Assembly (NCBI GenBank): GCA_944990035.1
Contig: CALYLX010000013.1
Coordinates: forward strand, 186,001 to 250,000
Direction of reading: 5' to 3'
From: Clitopilus passeckerianus
Lineage: Eukaryota > Basidiomycota > Agaricomycetes > Agaricales > Entolomataceae
Length of the DNA: 64,000 bases
How positions within the stretch are numbered: the stretch's first letter is position 1; every line of letters starts with the position of its first letter. Under the pieces are notes generated by a model. It did not search any database, was not told the origin of the DNA, and was given only the letters and a program-made list of their open reading frames with translations. Shown in pieces: positions 12,218-23,300 of the stretch. Made by a program: the position numbers and the translations under genes.

Positions 12218-12298
12218 ATTGGGGCCTGCTGGAATCGAACCAGGTGATCCTGCGACATATGGAAAGGCTGGGAGGTCAACCCCTAGACCACACCCAAT
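12218..12298 (-). tRNA. Degenerate tRNA-like Pol III unit
   Basis: On the minus strand an A-box TGGTCTAGGGG (12280-12290) and a B-box GGTTCGATTCC (12231-12241) both match the eukaryotic tRNA promoter consensus exactly, 38 nt apart. A perfect 4-bp D-stem, GGTC/GACC, surrounds the A-box. The ends can pair as an acceptor stem (ATTGGGT with CCCCAAT, one mismatch). A run of five T follows at 12194-12190, as expected for Pol III termination. I could not find a clean anticodon stem, and the region between the boxes is about 7 nt longer than in an intronless tRNA. It is therefore a tRNA pseudogene, an intron-containing tRNA I failed to fold, or a tRNA-derived element. Confidence 0.45.
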
Positions 12299-13122
12299 TT
12301 CTTTAGATATGGTAATTAAGGCGATGTAAATCAAACGAGAATCTCCGCCCAATCCGTCTAGGTATACCAAAAATGGTTCATGTCTATAGTAAACGTTGTG
12401 TAAAGTACGAAGAAGAGGGCATCGTCCAGGGAATATACATGGAATGTAGCAAATCAAGCCCGTGGACGTAACGGGAGCGTTTGAAGAGGTAGTGACCGCC
12501 TCGAAGTCCTCCCTTAGCTTTGCGTTGAAAAACACTCCCCCACTTGTCAACAGTCCCGCCACAGAGGCGGAATCGCGCATATAGTCACTTCTCTCGAAGG
12601 ATATGCGTTTTTTCTGCGCAGGGTAGGCTAGGCGAGGAAATGGGTCCACCTGCTGATCTGCTGTAGCTGCTGCATAGAAGGGGCTGCGTGCTCGTAATGG
12701 TGCAGAGAGGGGCGAGTGTGGTAGGAGATGGGCGGCATCGTTTCAGGCCTGTTCTTCGTTGGCTCGTGATTCGGGGATGATATAGGGTTGATGGGTTGGG
12801 GTGCGACGGAATCCTGGGGATCAAGGCATTGGGGTGGGTATGCGGCCTACGAGTTGCACGCGGATTGCCCGGCCAGGGAATGGGTAAGTTGGGGGTACGA
12901 TGGAGTAGAGTGTGAAGGGACGACTGTAGGATTGGATGGGGGATTATACATGTTTCACGAATATGAGCGCTCCTGAGGTGGGTACAGTCGTAGAGGTATC
13001 AGTATTCCGGAGGCATGGCTGACCGCTAGTAGCGTAACACCAGGCGCACATACAGCTGGCCCAGAAGTTGAGCAAGTTGGTAGAGGAAGCCGTGTAGTCG
13101 CAGATGGCGAGCCGCAACGCAA
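12299..13122. other. Intergenic, weak minus-strand open frames
   Basis: A minus-strand frame near 12450-12650 reads RDSASVAGLLTSGG and could be an exon remnant, but no start, splice pattern or family supports it. Nothing else was seen. Confidence 0.3.
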
Positions 13123-13374
13123 TTACAGGTGCTTCTCGTCTTCATGATCCCCATGCGAATGGTGGTCGTCATCGCTATCGCTGTCTTGATGTGTCAGGTC
13201 ATACTCCTGCCTCTGACCCATGCCTCTTCTCATATTTCCCCCCTGTTTGCAGGCGAGCTCCCATGCGACACCGCCGACGATGAGAGCAGCTAGAGCCAGG
13301 CATAGGTAACGCAGGAAATCCAGAAACGCATCAGCGGTCGATGTGGCGGGTGCTGTTGGTATAGGCGAGGACAT
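13123..13374 (-). CDS. Small single-pass membrane protein, unknown
   Basis: This 83-residue frame runs from ATG (MSSPIPTAPAT) to a stop at 13123. One hydrophobic segment, LRYLCLALAALIVGGVAW, should cross a membrane. It is followed by a basic stretch (NMRRGMGQRQ) and a strongly acidic, His-rich tail (DSDSDDDHHSHGDHEDEKH). I do not recognise a family. The tail could bind divalent metal, but that is only a guess from composition. The frame extends upstream only through a TTG, so the internal ATG is preferred. It is divergent from the P450 gene at 14037. Confidence 0.5.
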   Translation of the reverse strand: MSSPIPTAPATSTADAFLDFLRYLCLALAALIVGGVAWELACKQGGNMRRGMGQRQEYDLTHQDSDSDDDHHSHGDHEDEKHL

Positions 13375-14036
13375 TGCTGGCCGTGAGCTCCTTGTTTTGG
13401 TGGACGATGAGGTCGGTTCGCAGAAATTTGATCTCAACAGCGATGACGAGCAGTTTCACGTTGAGCTCAAAAGCTGACGTAATGTCGTGTCCGACGGACA
13501 CGGTCACGCGTTTCGGTCATGGTTTCCCCGTGCGGACTGTTGATCGGACGCGCAGACCATCCTCCCTTTCAGCAGGGTCCAAGGGAAGAGTCATTGCCAA
13601 TGTCAATGAACGTCAACGTTCTCCCTTTTATCGCCGCCGCCGAACCTTGAACAATCGCTGCTAGAACCTCTCAAAATTTGCAATGAATCTTCTCTCAAAT
13701 GGCACACAAATCGCTCCTGAATGCGTTTGAGGCTGAATGCTGAGACTCGCCCTTCATTTCGGGCCCTTCATGCCTGCGGCCTGTGGATAATCCATCCTGT
13801 GTACCCTGCACAAAGATACAGAGAAACGCCCAAACCTGCGCGTGTCCGGTGGTCCTGGACATTCAAAACCATCTTTTATGATCGAGCATTTCCCAAAAAG
13901 GAGGTACGACTCCTTCGCACCGGGTCTACCGGATCTTGCCTTCACCCATCTCACATTCCCTCTAACCGTTATCACTCCATATAAATACCCCCCCTCTGCA
14001 ATATCCCGCTTTTAGTTTCCCCGCGTCTTCTTCAAG
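13375..14036. other. Divergent intergenic region upstream of the P450
   Basis: This is the shared upstream region of the small membrane protein (minus) and the P450 (plus). It contains a TATA box at 13980-13987 followed by a pyrimidine-rich run before the P450 ATG. I see no gene in it. Confidence 0.5.
13980..13987 (+). promoter_or_regulatory. TATA box of the P450 gene
   Basis: TATAAATA lies 50 bases before the ATG at 14037 and is followed by a CT-rich tract, which is a common fungal promoter arrangement. Confidence 0.5.
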
Positions 14037-15870
14037 ATGCTACCGCCATTGTCGGAACTTCCGCGAGCGACGTATGAGGCGATAACGACTGTTCAACCGC
14101 AGACACTTGCGGTGTTTGCGCTGGCTGGGACGATGTTGGCATTCATACATCATCGACTCCATAGCTCGTCCAGGCATTTGCCTCCTGGGCCGCCTAGTGA
14201 TAGTTTGCTATGGGGAAACAAGATACCAGATTGCTAGTACGTCGCCACTCCTATCGTTCTCGACCTCAACCTAACTCATTTTGATGTAGTGCCTACCGCT
14301 ACTTTGAAACCCTAACAAAAGTCTACGGACCTATCTTCTCCCTCCGTCAAGGATTAACTACCATAGTTGTCGTTGGGCGATTTCAAGCCGCTGTCGAAAT
14401 CATGGAACGTGAAGGCGCCAACATTGCCGACCGACCTACTTCCATCGCTGCTGGGGAGACTCTATCAGGCGGAATGCGAGTCCTCCTCACGCCACTAGGC
14501 GAGAGGTTCAAGAAGATGAGGAAAGCCCTACACGCCCACCTTCAGCCGAAGGTTGTGCAGAGCTATGGGCCGACGATGATGAAGACTGCTAAGCAGCATA
14601 TTCTGGATATTGCCCGAGATCCGCAGAGGCATCAGGATCATGCCAAGAGGTGCGAACTTGGTTGTTCTTTGGCCAATTGAGCGCAGATACTGACCTATTT
14701 GGATAGATACGCAGCTTCTGTGGTGATGTACCTCGCCTACGGTAAACCACTCAACACCTCCGGCTACGACGACCCAGACGTCGAAGCTGTCAACCGGTGT
14801 CTTACAAGGCTCGGCGTTACCATCCGACCAGGCGTATGGAAAGTCGACTTCCTACCTTGGTTGAGATACGTTCCTGGGTACCTGAAGGAACTGAGGGAGG
14901 GACACCAAGAAGAACTCGGTCTCTTCAAGAGGCATTTGGCGGAGGTTAAGGCTCAGATGGTATGCCCGTTTTCGTACACAAGTTCTTCGGTGCTGATGCA
15001 TATATCCAGGACCGAGGCGAATCCATCCCCAACTCCTTCGGCCGCTACCTCCTCGAACGCCAATCCTCCCTCGGCCTCTCGGACTCCGAGACCGCCTACC
15101 TCGCCGGGTCCATGTTCGGTGCAGGCTCCGACACCACAGCGTCAGCAATCTCAGTCTGCGTCCTCGCCGCTGCGGTCTACCCTGAAGAACAACGACGGGT
15201 GTGGGAGGAACTGGATCGGGTGGTGGGGAGGGAGAGACCACCGACGTTTGAGGATGAGAAGGAGTTGACCTATTTGGAGGCGTTTGTGCTTGAGAGCTTT
15301 AGGTGGAGGCCTGTTACGAGTGGAGGTTTTGCGCATAAGGCGACAAAGGATGTGGTTTGGAGGGATTATGTTATTCCGAAGGGGGCGACAGTTATTGGAA
15401 ATGTTTGGTGGGCTTTTTCCTTTCGTCGTTTGCTTGAATTGAGCTGACATTTGCTTGGAAATACAGGTCAGTTGGCAGGGACCCGCAATACTTCCCTGAT
15501 CCAGAACAGTTCAAGCCCTCTAGGTGGATAGATGAGAAAGGCGAGCTGAGGGACGATCTGAGGAGTTACCCATTCGGCTTCGGGAGGAGAGTCTGTCCAG
15601 GGCAATACATGGCTCACTCGTACGTATCCTCCTTTCTCGCCCTCCTCGTATTCCATCCTAATCTCAACTCATTGTAGCTCTGTGTGGCTGAACACGGCTC
15701 TGATGCTCTGGTCGTTCCGCATCTCTGCCGACCCGAAACATCCCATCGACCCCCTGGATTTCACGGAGAGTGCGAACGCGCACCCGAGACCGTTTAAGGT
15801 GAATTTTGAGCCGAGGTTTGCGGAGAGTATGGAGGGGGTCGGCGAGTTGTTGGATGGGTACGGTCAGTGA
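14037..15870 (+). CDS. Cytochrome P450 monooxygenase
   Basis: This is an intact membrane-anchored P450 of about 518 residues in six exons: 14037-14236, 14290-14649, 14707-14959, 15010-15407, 15467-15619 and 15678-15870. The N-terminus has a hydrophobic anchor (TLAVFALAGTMLAFIHH) and the proline hinge HLPPGPPSD. The I-helix oxygen-binding motif is AGSDTTAS, the K-helix ExxR is ESFR, the PERF-like region is PEQFKPSRW, and the haem-thiolate loop is FGFGRRVCPG with the axial Cys. It hydroxylates a lipophilic substrate using a P450 reductase. The substrate is unknown and no biosynthetic core gene is adjacent. I do not assign a CYP family. A decayed copy lies at 18.35 kb. Confidence 0.93.
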
Positions 15871-16182
15871 ATTTGGGCAGTGGGAACTGGATAGAGAGAG
15901 CGAAGGGTGGAGGACGGAGGATGGACATCTATACCCATACGATTCGTGGCTTGTTTGTATATACACGTTTCCGGCATTTTTACGCACGTTTTTGTATCAA
16001 TACAATTTCAATATCATGGTGATTATATGTATGCGAAGACACCATACAAATACATGTCGACTCCGTACCGATATAGTATCGACCTAAGCTACCCAATTCA
16101 GGTGTCATTTCTACAAGGATAGGAACCTGTTAGACTCTATCCAGCCTGTATCTCCGTACCATTACAATCGCCATTCCTTCCG
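15871..16182. other. 3' flank of P450 and 3' flank of the NAP-ankyrin pseudogene
   Basis: These are convergent 3' ends. The stretch is AT-rich with many short ATAC/ATAT repeats near 15950-16080. No gene was seen. Confidence 0.4.
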
Positions 16183-17903
16183 CTACCGCCTGACATGCCC
16201 TCTCCTCGGTCCCCCAGCTTGCTCCAACAATGCAGCGATACCTGTGTGACCTTTAGCCACCGCGTACGAATATGGCGTTGCCCCTCTAGGTCCAGACCTG
16301 AGGTTGATACCGTCTACAGTGATTAAAACCTTCACGACCGCCTCATGGCCATTGTGTGCTGCGATGCAGAGTGGTGTTGCGCCGTGTTTGCGGGTGGAAT
16401 TGATATCAATACCGTTTTGACAGACCAGAAGCTTCACGACTGCCTCATGGCCATTCTCGGCCGCGAAGTAGAGTGGTGTTGCGCTCCAGTTTCGTGCGCG
16501 AATTGAGATCGACACTGTTTTGTTTGACCAGAATATTCACGAATGCGCCATGGCCATTCTGGACTGCAACGTGGAGTGGTGTTGAGCCGCCGCTCCTTGG
16601 AGAATTGACGTTAATGTGGTCTTGAGTGATCAGAAGCTTCACGATTGCCTCCTGACCGTCCCGAGTTGCGATGTAAAGTAGTGTTCTGCCTTCATCATCC
16701 TGTCAGTTGACGTCGATATCTGCACGTCCAAGTAAAAGCTCGAGTGCGCTGACATGTCCATGTTTAACGGCCGACAAAAGCAAAGAATGTGCCAGATCGG
16801 TACTCGCATCGTGCAAGATCGCTTCGTATCCGTACTTAGGTCTATGTTTCTGCGAATGCAAGGCTATCATCTTCTCTGCGTCCTCTGTGTTGGGAGGTAC
16901 AAGCCTCGGAGAGAGGCCTCCACGTGAACCAGTCGAACGCATGAGGAAGAATCTGATAGACCAAATGGTCAGGTCATAATGCTGATCAAGGTTATTACCA
17001 ACGAACCTCATCTTTAAGAGCGGCGCCAAGCTGGTAATCGTGCTCGACACCACCCTTGAGTACTTCCAACCAATCGTCATCCACTACGGCTTCTTCTATT
17101 TCTTCCTTTGTTGGAGGGGTGGGGAACTCAAAGAAGGAACCTTTTGGCCTCGATTGTGAGTGGGTTTAAATGTAGCAAAGCTAGGAACCTACCGCGGTAG
17201 CTTCCGTCGACTCGTAGAATCAAATCCATCCCTTTCTTCCATTTTATTTCAGTTCCAGCTGTTGGGAGATATACGAAGTCTCCTGAGGACCCAAGTCTGT
17301 TTCTGTCGTACTGGTAGGTCTTCGAGAGTATGCTGTTCTCAAAATAGTCGTTTGGGCTGAACTCGAAGAGAATTCTATATCCCGAATCCCGATTTGGATC
17401 CAATTGGCTCAGATGTTCGACGCGTACGTCGATGAGATGGGTGAGGGCGTCCTGATCATGCTCATCTATCAGGTCGTGAAACAATAGATGGTTGCTTAAA
17501 AACCGTGCGCCAGAACCTGGGGATGCCGATCATGGCATTAGGAATCTTGGAAGCCTCATTCTGAGTCCCTGAGTCCTCTGTTGCCTGGTTTGATGGCCAA
17601 AGCTTCCCGGAAATGAGACCCTTCCACCTCTCATGAAGCGGTCTCTGAAGGTCAAGGTACCATGCTAAGAGAACAGATCAACGAGGAAGCCTGTGTAATG
17701 ATTTTCGTGTTCCTCACCTTCTTTTCAACCTCCAAACACTCTAGCTTACACCTAACCTGGAGATCATTCAACGCTAACCGAAGTTCTTTGAGGTCCTCTA
17801 GGACCGAACAGGTGTTTAGAGGTAATCGGGCCATGTAATCGCTGCTGGATTTGACCAGGTTAAGCACCGTCTTCTTTCCATTTTCCAGAGTTTCCACGTT
17901 CAT
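16183..17903 (-). pseudogene. Broken NAP-ankyrin fusion gene
   Basis: This is a decayed paralog of the intact gene at 28618-30556. The N-terminal exon (ALNDLQVRCKLECLEVEKK), the NAP core (YRILFEFSPNDYFENSILSK) and GAALKDEILPHAFDWF are all recognisable, followed by ankyrin repeats (GATPLYFAAENGHEAVVKLL type). Several lesions break it. A one-base insertion lies in the T-rich stretch near 17490, between the codons for FWRTVF and NHLLFHDL. A frame change follows the DWFT codons near 16940. A TGA replaces a sense codon after ADIDVN near 16703. Another frame change lies near 16510. The exon 2 acceptor also no longer matches in phase. The number of independent lesions argues against sequencing error, though each alone could be one. 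Confidence 0.8.
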
Positions 17904-18345
17904 AGCTCAGTTATAGGGGCTAGCGAAATATTTTCAATGAAATTTATGATTCCTTGACGTTAGATGGTGAGCGCGTCGCGAAGATATAGGTTGGATTGAG
18001 GGCGGAGTTGGTAAGTAGCCTCAGCACGCATTTCATGGGAAGATCACATGCTCTTCTTGGTTTGCTCAAGCCCAACCACTTCTTGGCCGCTATCTTGCGA
18101 GCTCTTTCGGCCGGTCTGGTGCAGGAAAAAGTTTGATTAGCCTCCCGTTGGTGTCGTCTTGTCGCTCCTTGTTTTAAATTAGCTTCAGAGTAAATGCCGG
18201 AACTCTGGCTCACGACACCATCTTAAATTTCGAGCTGCTGTTGCTCGCCAGATGAAGGCTTAACGGATAGCGGGGCCAGCGCCAATGTTTCCACGTAGTG
18301 GCTACCTAGTCCACCTCGAAATTTATCTCACCAGCGCCGTGTCGT
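17904..18345. other. Intergenic
   Basis: This is the upstream flank of the NAP-ankyrin pseudogene and the left flank of the P450 relic. A minus frame at 17944-18213 has no motif. No gene was seen. Confidence 0.4.
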
Positions 18346-18850
18346 CTAAAGTTTTCTGCTCTGTGAAACAATATACCAGCTTGCTAGTACGTCATAATCT
18401 CTATCGTACGCCGTCTCAGTTTAAACCATCTCGTTCCATAGTGTCCAGCTACCTTGCTGCCTCAATAAAGCTCGCCGTACTCACTCAAACGTGGATCAAG
18501 TGCATGAATCCATCCGCTGTCGAGCCTATGGAGCATGGTTGCACCATCTTCGATGCCTCCCTTGCCGGCTATAGTGCACGCTCCCGCACCACGGTCTCTG
18601 CAATCTTGTCATGCGTCCTAGCAGCAGCAAAGAACGACCATGAAAAGCTCGAATAGGATAAGGTGGAGCTAATATTTGTACGGCGATGAATGGTTGGAAG
18701 AGTTTGCGCGGGAGAGTTCGCAATGGAGGCCCGCTTTGCGGTGGGGGGGTGGGGGGGGATGGTATAAAATAATGAAGGAATGTGTTTGGAGAGGATGGGT
18801 TATTTCGAAGGGAAGGTCATTACCGGAAATAACTGTCAGTTGTCTGTTTC
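18346..18850 (+). pseudogene. Decayed cytochrome P450 copy
   Basis: Three blocks match the intact P450 at 14037-15870, in the same order and strand. Near 18355-18400 the exon 1 end and its intron start are copied (ATACCAGCTTGCTAGTACGT against ATACCAGATTGCTAGTACGT). At 18565-18630 the I-helix region is present with the key motif changed. At 18780-18830 the block GTTTGGAGAGGATGGGTTAT resembles the exon 4 end (GTTTGGAGGGATTATGTTAT). The intervening exons, the haem-binding exon and the frame are gone. It is a duplicate that has lost most of its coding sequence. Long G runs at 18742-18759 interrupt it. Confidence 0.75.
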
Positions 18851-19331
18851 TCAGCGAGGCAGTTGGACAGATCGATGATTCTATTACATTATATGCCAGT
18901 CTGCCATGTGCCATTGTACTTCCCCCAACTTAAAATATCTGAGTCTTAGGGGCGGCTAGACGAAAGATTTGGAGTAACCTCTACGATTTCACTACGTGCC
19001 TGCTTTACGCCATATACATGGAGTCTGCATACGCGTCCCTCTCATGGTCGGACCACCCCCCATTAATCTGAACATTATGATCAACAGCATGGTCTGGCTC
19101 AATGGGAGTCTGATGCGCCACTCCTTTCGCCCGTCGGGTAATCCAAAACATCCAGTTGAGCCGGTAAATTGAGTGAGGAATAAGAAAGTGAATCCGAGGG
19201 CAAATAAGGAGAGTAGTCTCATGTTTGGAAGTGCATGAAATAAATTCTGTCACATACATTTAAAAGACACGATAGGCGTAGGAACAAACTTTGTGAGACA
19301 AATGGGGTAGGTGTACCTTGAGGAGAGCACC
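18851..19331. other. Intergenic
   Basis: Only short frames without motifs are present. This is probably the 3' flank of the secreted protein gene at 19332. Confidence 0.4.
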
Positions 19332-19790
19332 TCAAACGGTGGTGAATTTGGCACTATTTGCATTGATGGGCAGCGTCGGATTGTAAGATGAGCAATATAT
19401 ACTAGTTGCTGTCGTCGCACTGTTTGCGTAGCATAAAGCCGAATTCCATGCATTGTAGGTAGCTGGCCAGCAGCAGTGGGCTCCGGCGACACAAGCTAAT
19501 ATTCTGAATCAGCCAAGCAGGGTGACGGGGTCATTCGAAGGATCCTCACGCTGATAAGCTAAATCCGGTCGCAAGATGTGTCCACATAATTCACCAATCT
19601 TGAGCGTGGTTGTGATGGGATACGTCGTCGTGCTTGTCGTGGTAGTTGTAGGGGGTGGGGTAGTTGTAGGGGTGTGAGTCGTCTTTGTGGTGTGCGTTTT
19701 GGTTCTAGTATTGGCGGCCACGGGAGTGGGAATGAGACTACTAGAGATTGCAAGTGCCCAAAACGCGGAGAACTTTAGGAAGAACTTCAT
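19332..19790 (-). CDS. Small secreted Thr/Pro- and Cys-rich protein
   Basis: This two-exon gene (19550-19790 and 19332-19495) encodes about 134 residues. The signal peptide is MKFFLKFSAFWALAISSSLI, likely cut near VAA. Next comes a low-complexity Thr/Pro linker (TTTPPPTTTTTSTTTYP), probably O-glycosylated. The C-terminal domain has eight Cys in words such as GELCGHIL, CVAGAHCCWPATYN, ALCYAN and IYCSSYN. Splicing at GTGAGG..TTAG keeps the frame and ends at a TGA. I do not recognise the Cys domain. The signal-linker-compact Cys domain layout resembles wall- or carbohydrate-associated secreted proteins or effectors. That role is inference only. Confidence 0.75.
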
Positions 19791-19844
19791 TGTGGCAATT
19801 GTATGTGGGAAATGGTTCGGTGTAGATGGCTCTTCCCGAGCGGA

Positions 19845-19851
19845 TTTTATA
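19845..19851 (-). promoter_or_regulatory. TATA box of the secreted protein gene
   Basis: Read on the minus strand this is TATAAAA, 55 bases before the ATG at 19790. Confidence 0.5.
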
Positions 19852-19915
19852 CTCTGGAGGCGAACGCCGTTGAGCCGCTAAATTTATTGGGTGTCAAGCT
19901 TGTTATCAACACGGC

Positions 19916-20020
19916 ATTTGAAGATCTGCCACTCAGAGGTGAAGTTTCGCTGGGAGTAGATTTGTATCAGGTTACTTGTCTTGGGAGAATCCGCCCGTCA
20001 TTGTAGGACCATAGTAAACA
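19916..20020. repeat. Direct repeat, copy 1
   Basis: This is a diverged direct repeat of about 105 bases. Shared words with copy 2 (20246-20364) include GAAGATC, GGGAGTAGATT, GTATCAGGTTACTTG, CGTCATTGT/TGTCATTGT and GGACCATAGTAAAC, in the same order and orientation. Copy 1 lies just upstream of the secreted protein gene. Confidence 0.75.
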
Positions 20021-20245
20021 CTGGACAAGCCCTGCCCCCATAATGGCGCAACTGATTTTCGACTGGGGGTTGAGGGTGTTTTCGGTTTGACCGCGGTCCG
20101 GTCAGTTCCTCCACTACGAGCTCAGGCCATTGCCATTGTCGCGTTTCGTTAACTTCCGACCTGACTCTCATGGTGTGAGATTATGGGAGTGTTGCTTCAA
20201 GTACACCGAGGTCCTCGAGGCGCGAACTATCTCGTCGAGATGTTA

Positions 20246-20364
20246 TTCGAAGATCCACAACCAGGAGGTGAAAAATCATCGGGAGTAGATTCGTATCAGG
20301 TTACTTGGCTCTGAAAACCCGCCTGTCATTGTGGAACTGAATTTAAGGGACCATAGTAAACGAG
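20246..20364. repeat. Direct repeat, copy 2
   Basis: This is the second copy of the repeat at 19916-20020, about 330 bases away, with a short insertion before the shared GGGACCATAGTAAAC end. No gene follows it on the minus strand. Confidence 0.75.
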
Positions 20365-23300
20365 AAACTCACCAACGAGACACCCAATCTTGTTGAGTGC
20401 GGCGAACGATGTGACCCCAGCACCTACTCGTAGAAATTGTATGGGAAGACACCGAGCGCGTTCCGGGGGTAGAACGCAGAGCTCGGAAAGCTCTTGAGAG
20501 GAAGGTGCCGGACCGCCACTTCCACCACTGGAGGTATCAGTTCATGTTGTCGTGTTCACGAATATCAGTGGCGTAGGCTGAGGCTTCTGGGTAGATGGAG
20601 GTCCCCAGCAGTCGGTAAAGATTCCATTCATTGTGGGTTCTAGAATATACCAGAGGGGGCAATATCAACGGGCTGACACCCAGGGAGACGGGGTGTTGAT
20701 TGTCGTCAGACACTGGGCCGCCAAATTCGGCCGTGCCCTTCAGCCCGAGGACTCGGGAACACTGTAGAGAATAGCTTCCGTGACAACGAAATCGGATTTC
20801 AATTGAAGGTCAAAGAGAACATTCTGGAGTCTGCTAGACCACAGTTCACTTGGCTGCTGCACTACCGAACCAGATACATGCAGAATGAATGAAACACGGG
20901 GAATGGTCGCCGATTTTGAATAGTAATGTTCAAATGAGGGATGATGACATCTGCGTGTTTGCTCGGAACACTACCAGGTCGAGTGGGTTCGAAGAGGAGA
21001 GGTATACACCAAACGGTGGTCTTGCGTCCCGACTTCCGGCCCATTTTCTCTCTGGCACTTCTTCCCTTCCTTCTTTATCTCCGCCACGGATGCTTATCGC
21101 CGCCTCGCCTTCACATGCATCCTCCCCCTGCCCTCCTTCCTCTTCTTCGCCTCCCTCGCCACCATCTCCCATTCCTTGCCCTACTCCATTCTCGCATGTG
21201 GTACCACCTCACCCCGGTCGATATAACGGATACAAATCCGAATACGTAGTCGCAAGCTATCAAAGTCGGGGCCAGCAGTTGACTGTCCCGTTCCCAGCGC
21301 TAGAGTCGGGGTAAGGTCAAAAACGAAGGGCAGGGAATACGGAAGCGGGATGTGTGATGATGTCCTCTGGGGTAGCTCTCATGACAGCGAGTCTGGGAAA
21401 GGCGTCTTCTTGGAGCATGGGGGGGGGGGGGGCAGTCAGCGGCGCAGAAGCGAGGAAGCATTGTGGGCAACCTTCAAAAAACCTTAAGGGCGTGTATATG
21501 AGCACGTAGTCACTTCCCAGTAGAAAAAATCAAAACGAACCTATAGCTTGCATCCTAGGATTGGCCTACACGTAGCGATAAAAGGGGTAGAAAGAACCCA
21601 GGCCCAGGTGTTTGGGATGTTACCAGTTGCGTGGCACTGATATTGGAGGCCAGGAGGTGGTAAACGGCTCGAAGTCTGATGCATCTGTGGTTGGGGTAGC
21701 GATGGCAGATGGGTCTCTGAGACACTGAACGCGGATTGATATGCCTGCACGGATGTAAAATGAGATCCTCCGAGAGGGCTTGGAGCTGGGAAAACCCCTT
21801 GAATAAAGGCCTGGATGAGATTGACAGCCATAGCCGGGAGAGTTGTAGGCGTCCAGAAGCACAGGCCGCCAGCTTGCCATGGCTCCTGGAATGGAGGAGT
21901 TGTGGGTGAGTAGCCCCGTCGTAGATGTCCTTGAAGGTCAATTTGGTGCTGGCTGCTGTCACTGCTTCGGAAGTCATTCGTGCCGTTTAAGGACCGCAAG
22001 GGGATGTTTGGGCAACTGGTGGGAAGGAAGAGGTGCGGGAGGAGAGAACGGATGGCCATGCAAGGCCCGGGAGGGACAGACATTATTCTGGTCGTACATT
22101 CCCACAACTCAGGAAGAAGGAGATTTTCCTTTTACTCGCGCCGCAGAGGAAAAGTTCTATGATCGATTAATGGCGGTGGTGCAGGGGTATGATGTTGTCC
22201 CAGCTGCGGTGGGAGGCATTTCGTTTGTCGGGCCATTGACTTGAGATTCGAATGAGAATGCTTGGTCCATGTGACTCAAACGGTTATGTTTGGCGGACGG
22301 ATGTTTCGAGATTGTTGCTAGCTCGGAGCCCCCAGATGGTGACAGGGTTCAGCGGTATTGCCTATGGGAAACGGCCATTTGTGTTCCCCGTATGGTCCTT
22401 GAAAACATGTTGAACCTGCACCGATGAGTGCAAGATGTCTCGCTGGCTTCTTTTCAAATTTGCCGTAGAGGCCGCCGCGTTGAGGATTCAAGAGTTTAGG
22501 CATAAGCCAACTAGCCCCCAGCTAAGTAAGCAAGTGTATAAGCTCACAGCGTAAAAGGCACGGAAGAAGGAAAATAACGGATGAAAAGAAAGGGGAATAT
22601 AAACGGGCACGAAGAGCAAATATGGTGCCCATGGTGCGGAAATCCAAGCCGTTGATATGATAAGAGAAACTTACCCCAAAGTCACATTCCAGTCATCCGC
22701 TATCAGGTATAAGGTTCGTTTGCTTGCGAAAGAAGAGCCAAAGTATGCGATAAAGCGGAGAACGCAGCTTGACCGTAAACCAGGGCGACCTGAAAGAGCA
22801 TGATTGTTGAAGTCGCATAATTCTTGTATATAACGGGATAATTGTTCCACGATTAGCATCAGCAAGGAAAGCCTGAGGAAAGCTCAACCTGGGCCAGACG
22901 GTCCAGACCTGCCTTCGTCAACGGCTACAGGGTTTAACCGGTCACTTGTACATAGTGGGTGGCCTTGGCTTTGTCACTATTCTGTGGTACTCAATTCTCA
23001 ACGAGAGACAATAGTCTCAGGCTCGCCAGCGTATGACCTACCACGCCATAATTGGACCTGTACAAACCTCCGAGGCGCTTATTTTCTTTCTTATCCCGTA
23101 ACCATGATCAAAGTGCTGCTTGGGCTGAATTGCCTGGGTATTCCGGGGTGCTGATGCATGCACACATCAGATCGGCGGACACTCCAGACTTTTTGCGGAA
23201 GGTGAACCTGTCAAATTAGCTGATGCTCTCCACGCCTTGTCTTGCTTTAGTTACTAGGGGTGGAGGCTCTGTTATCGCTCAGAGCCATGTCTTCCCCTAC

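Noticed and set aside
18742..18759. G-rich run as a possible G-quadruplex or telomere-like element
   Set aside because: These are simple homopolymer runs (also at 21419), with no repeat unit. I treat them as slippage tracts in non-coding DNA.
21541..22107. 188-codon minus-strand open frame
   Set aside because: It is Pro/Ser-rich, overlaps long frames in other phases and on the other strand, and has no motif or splice support.
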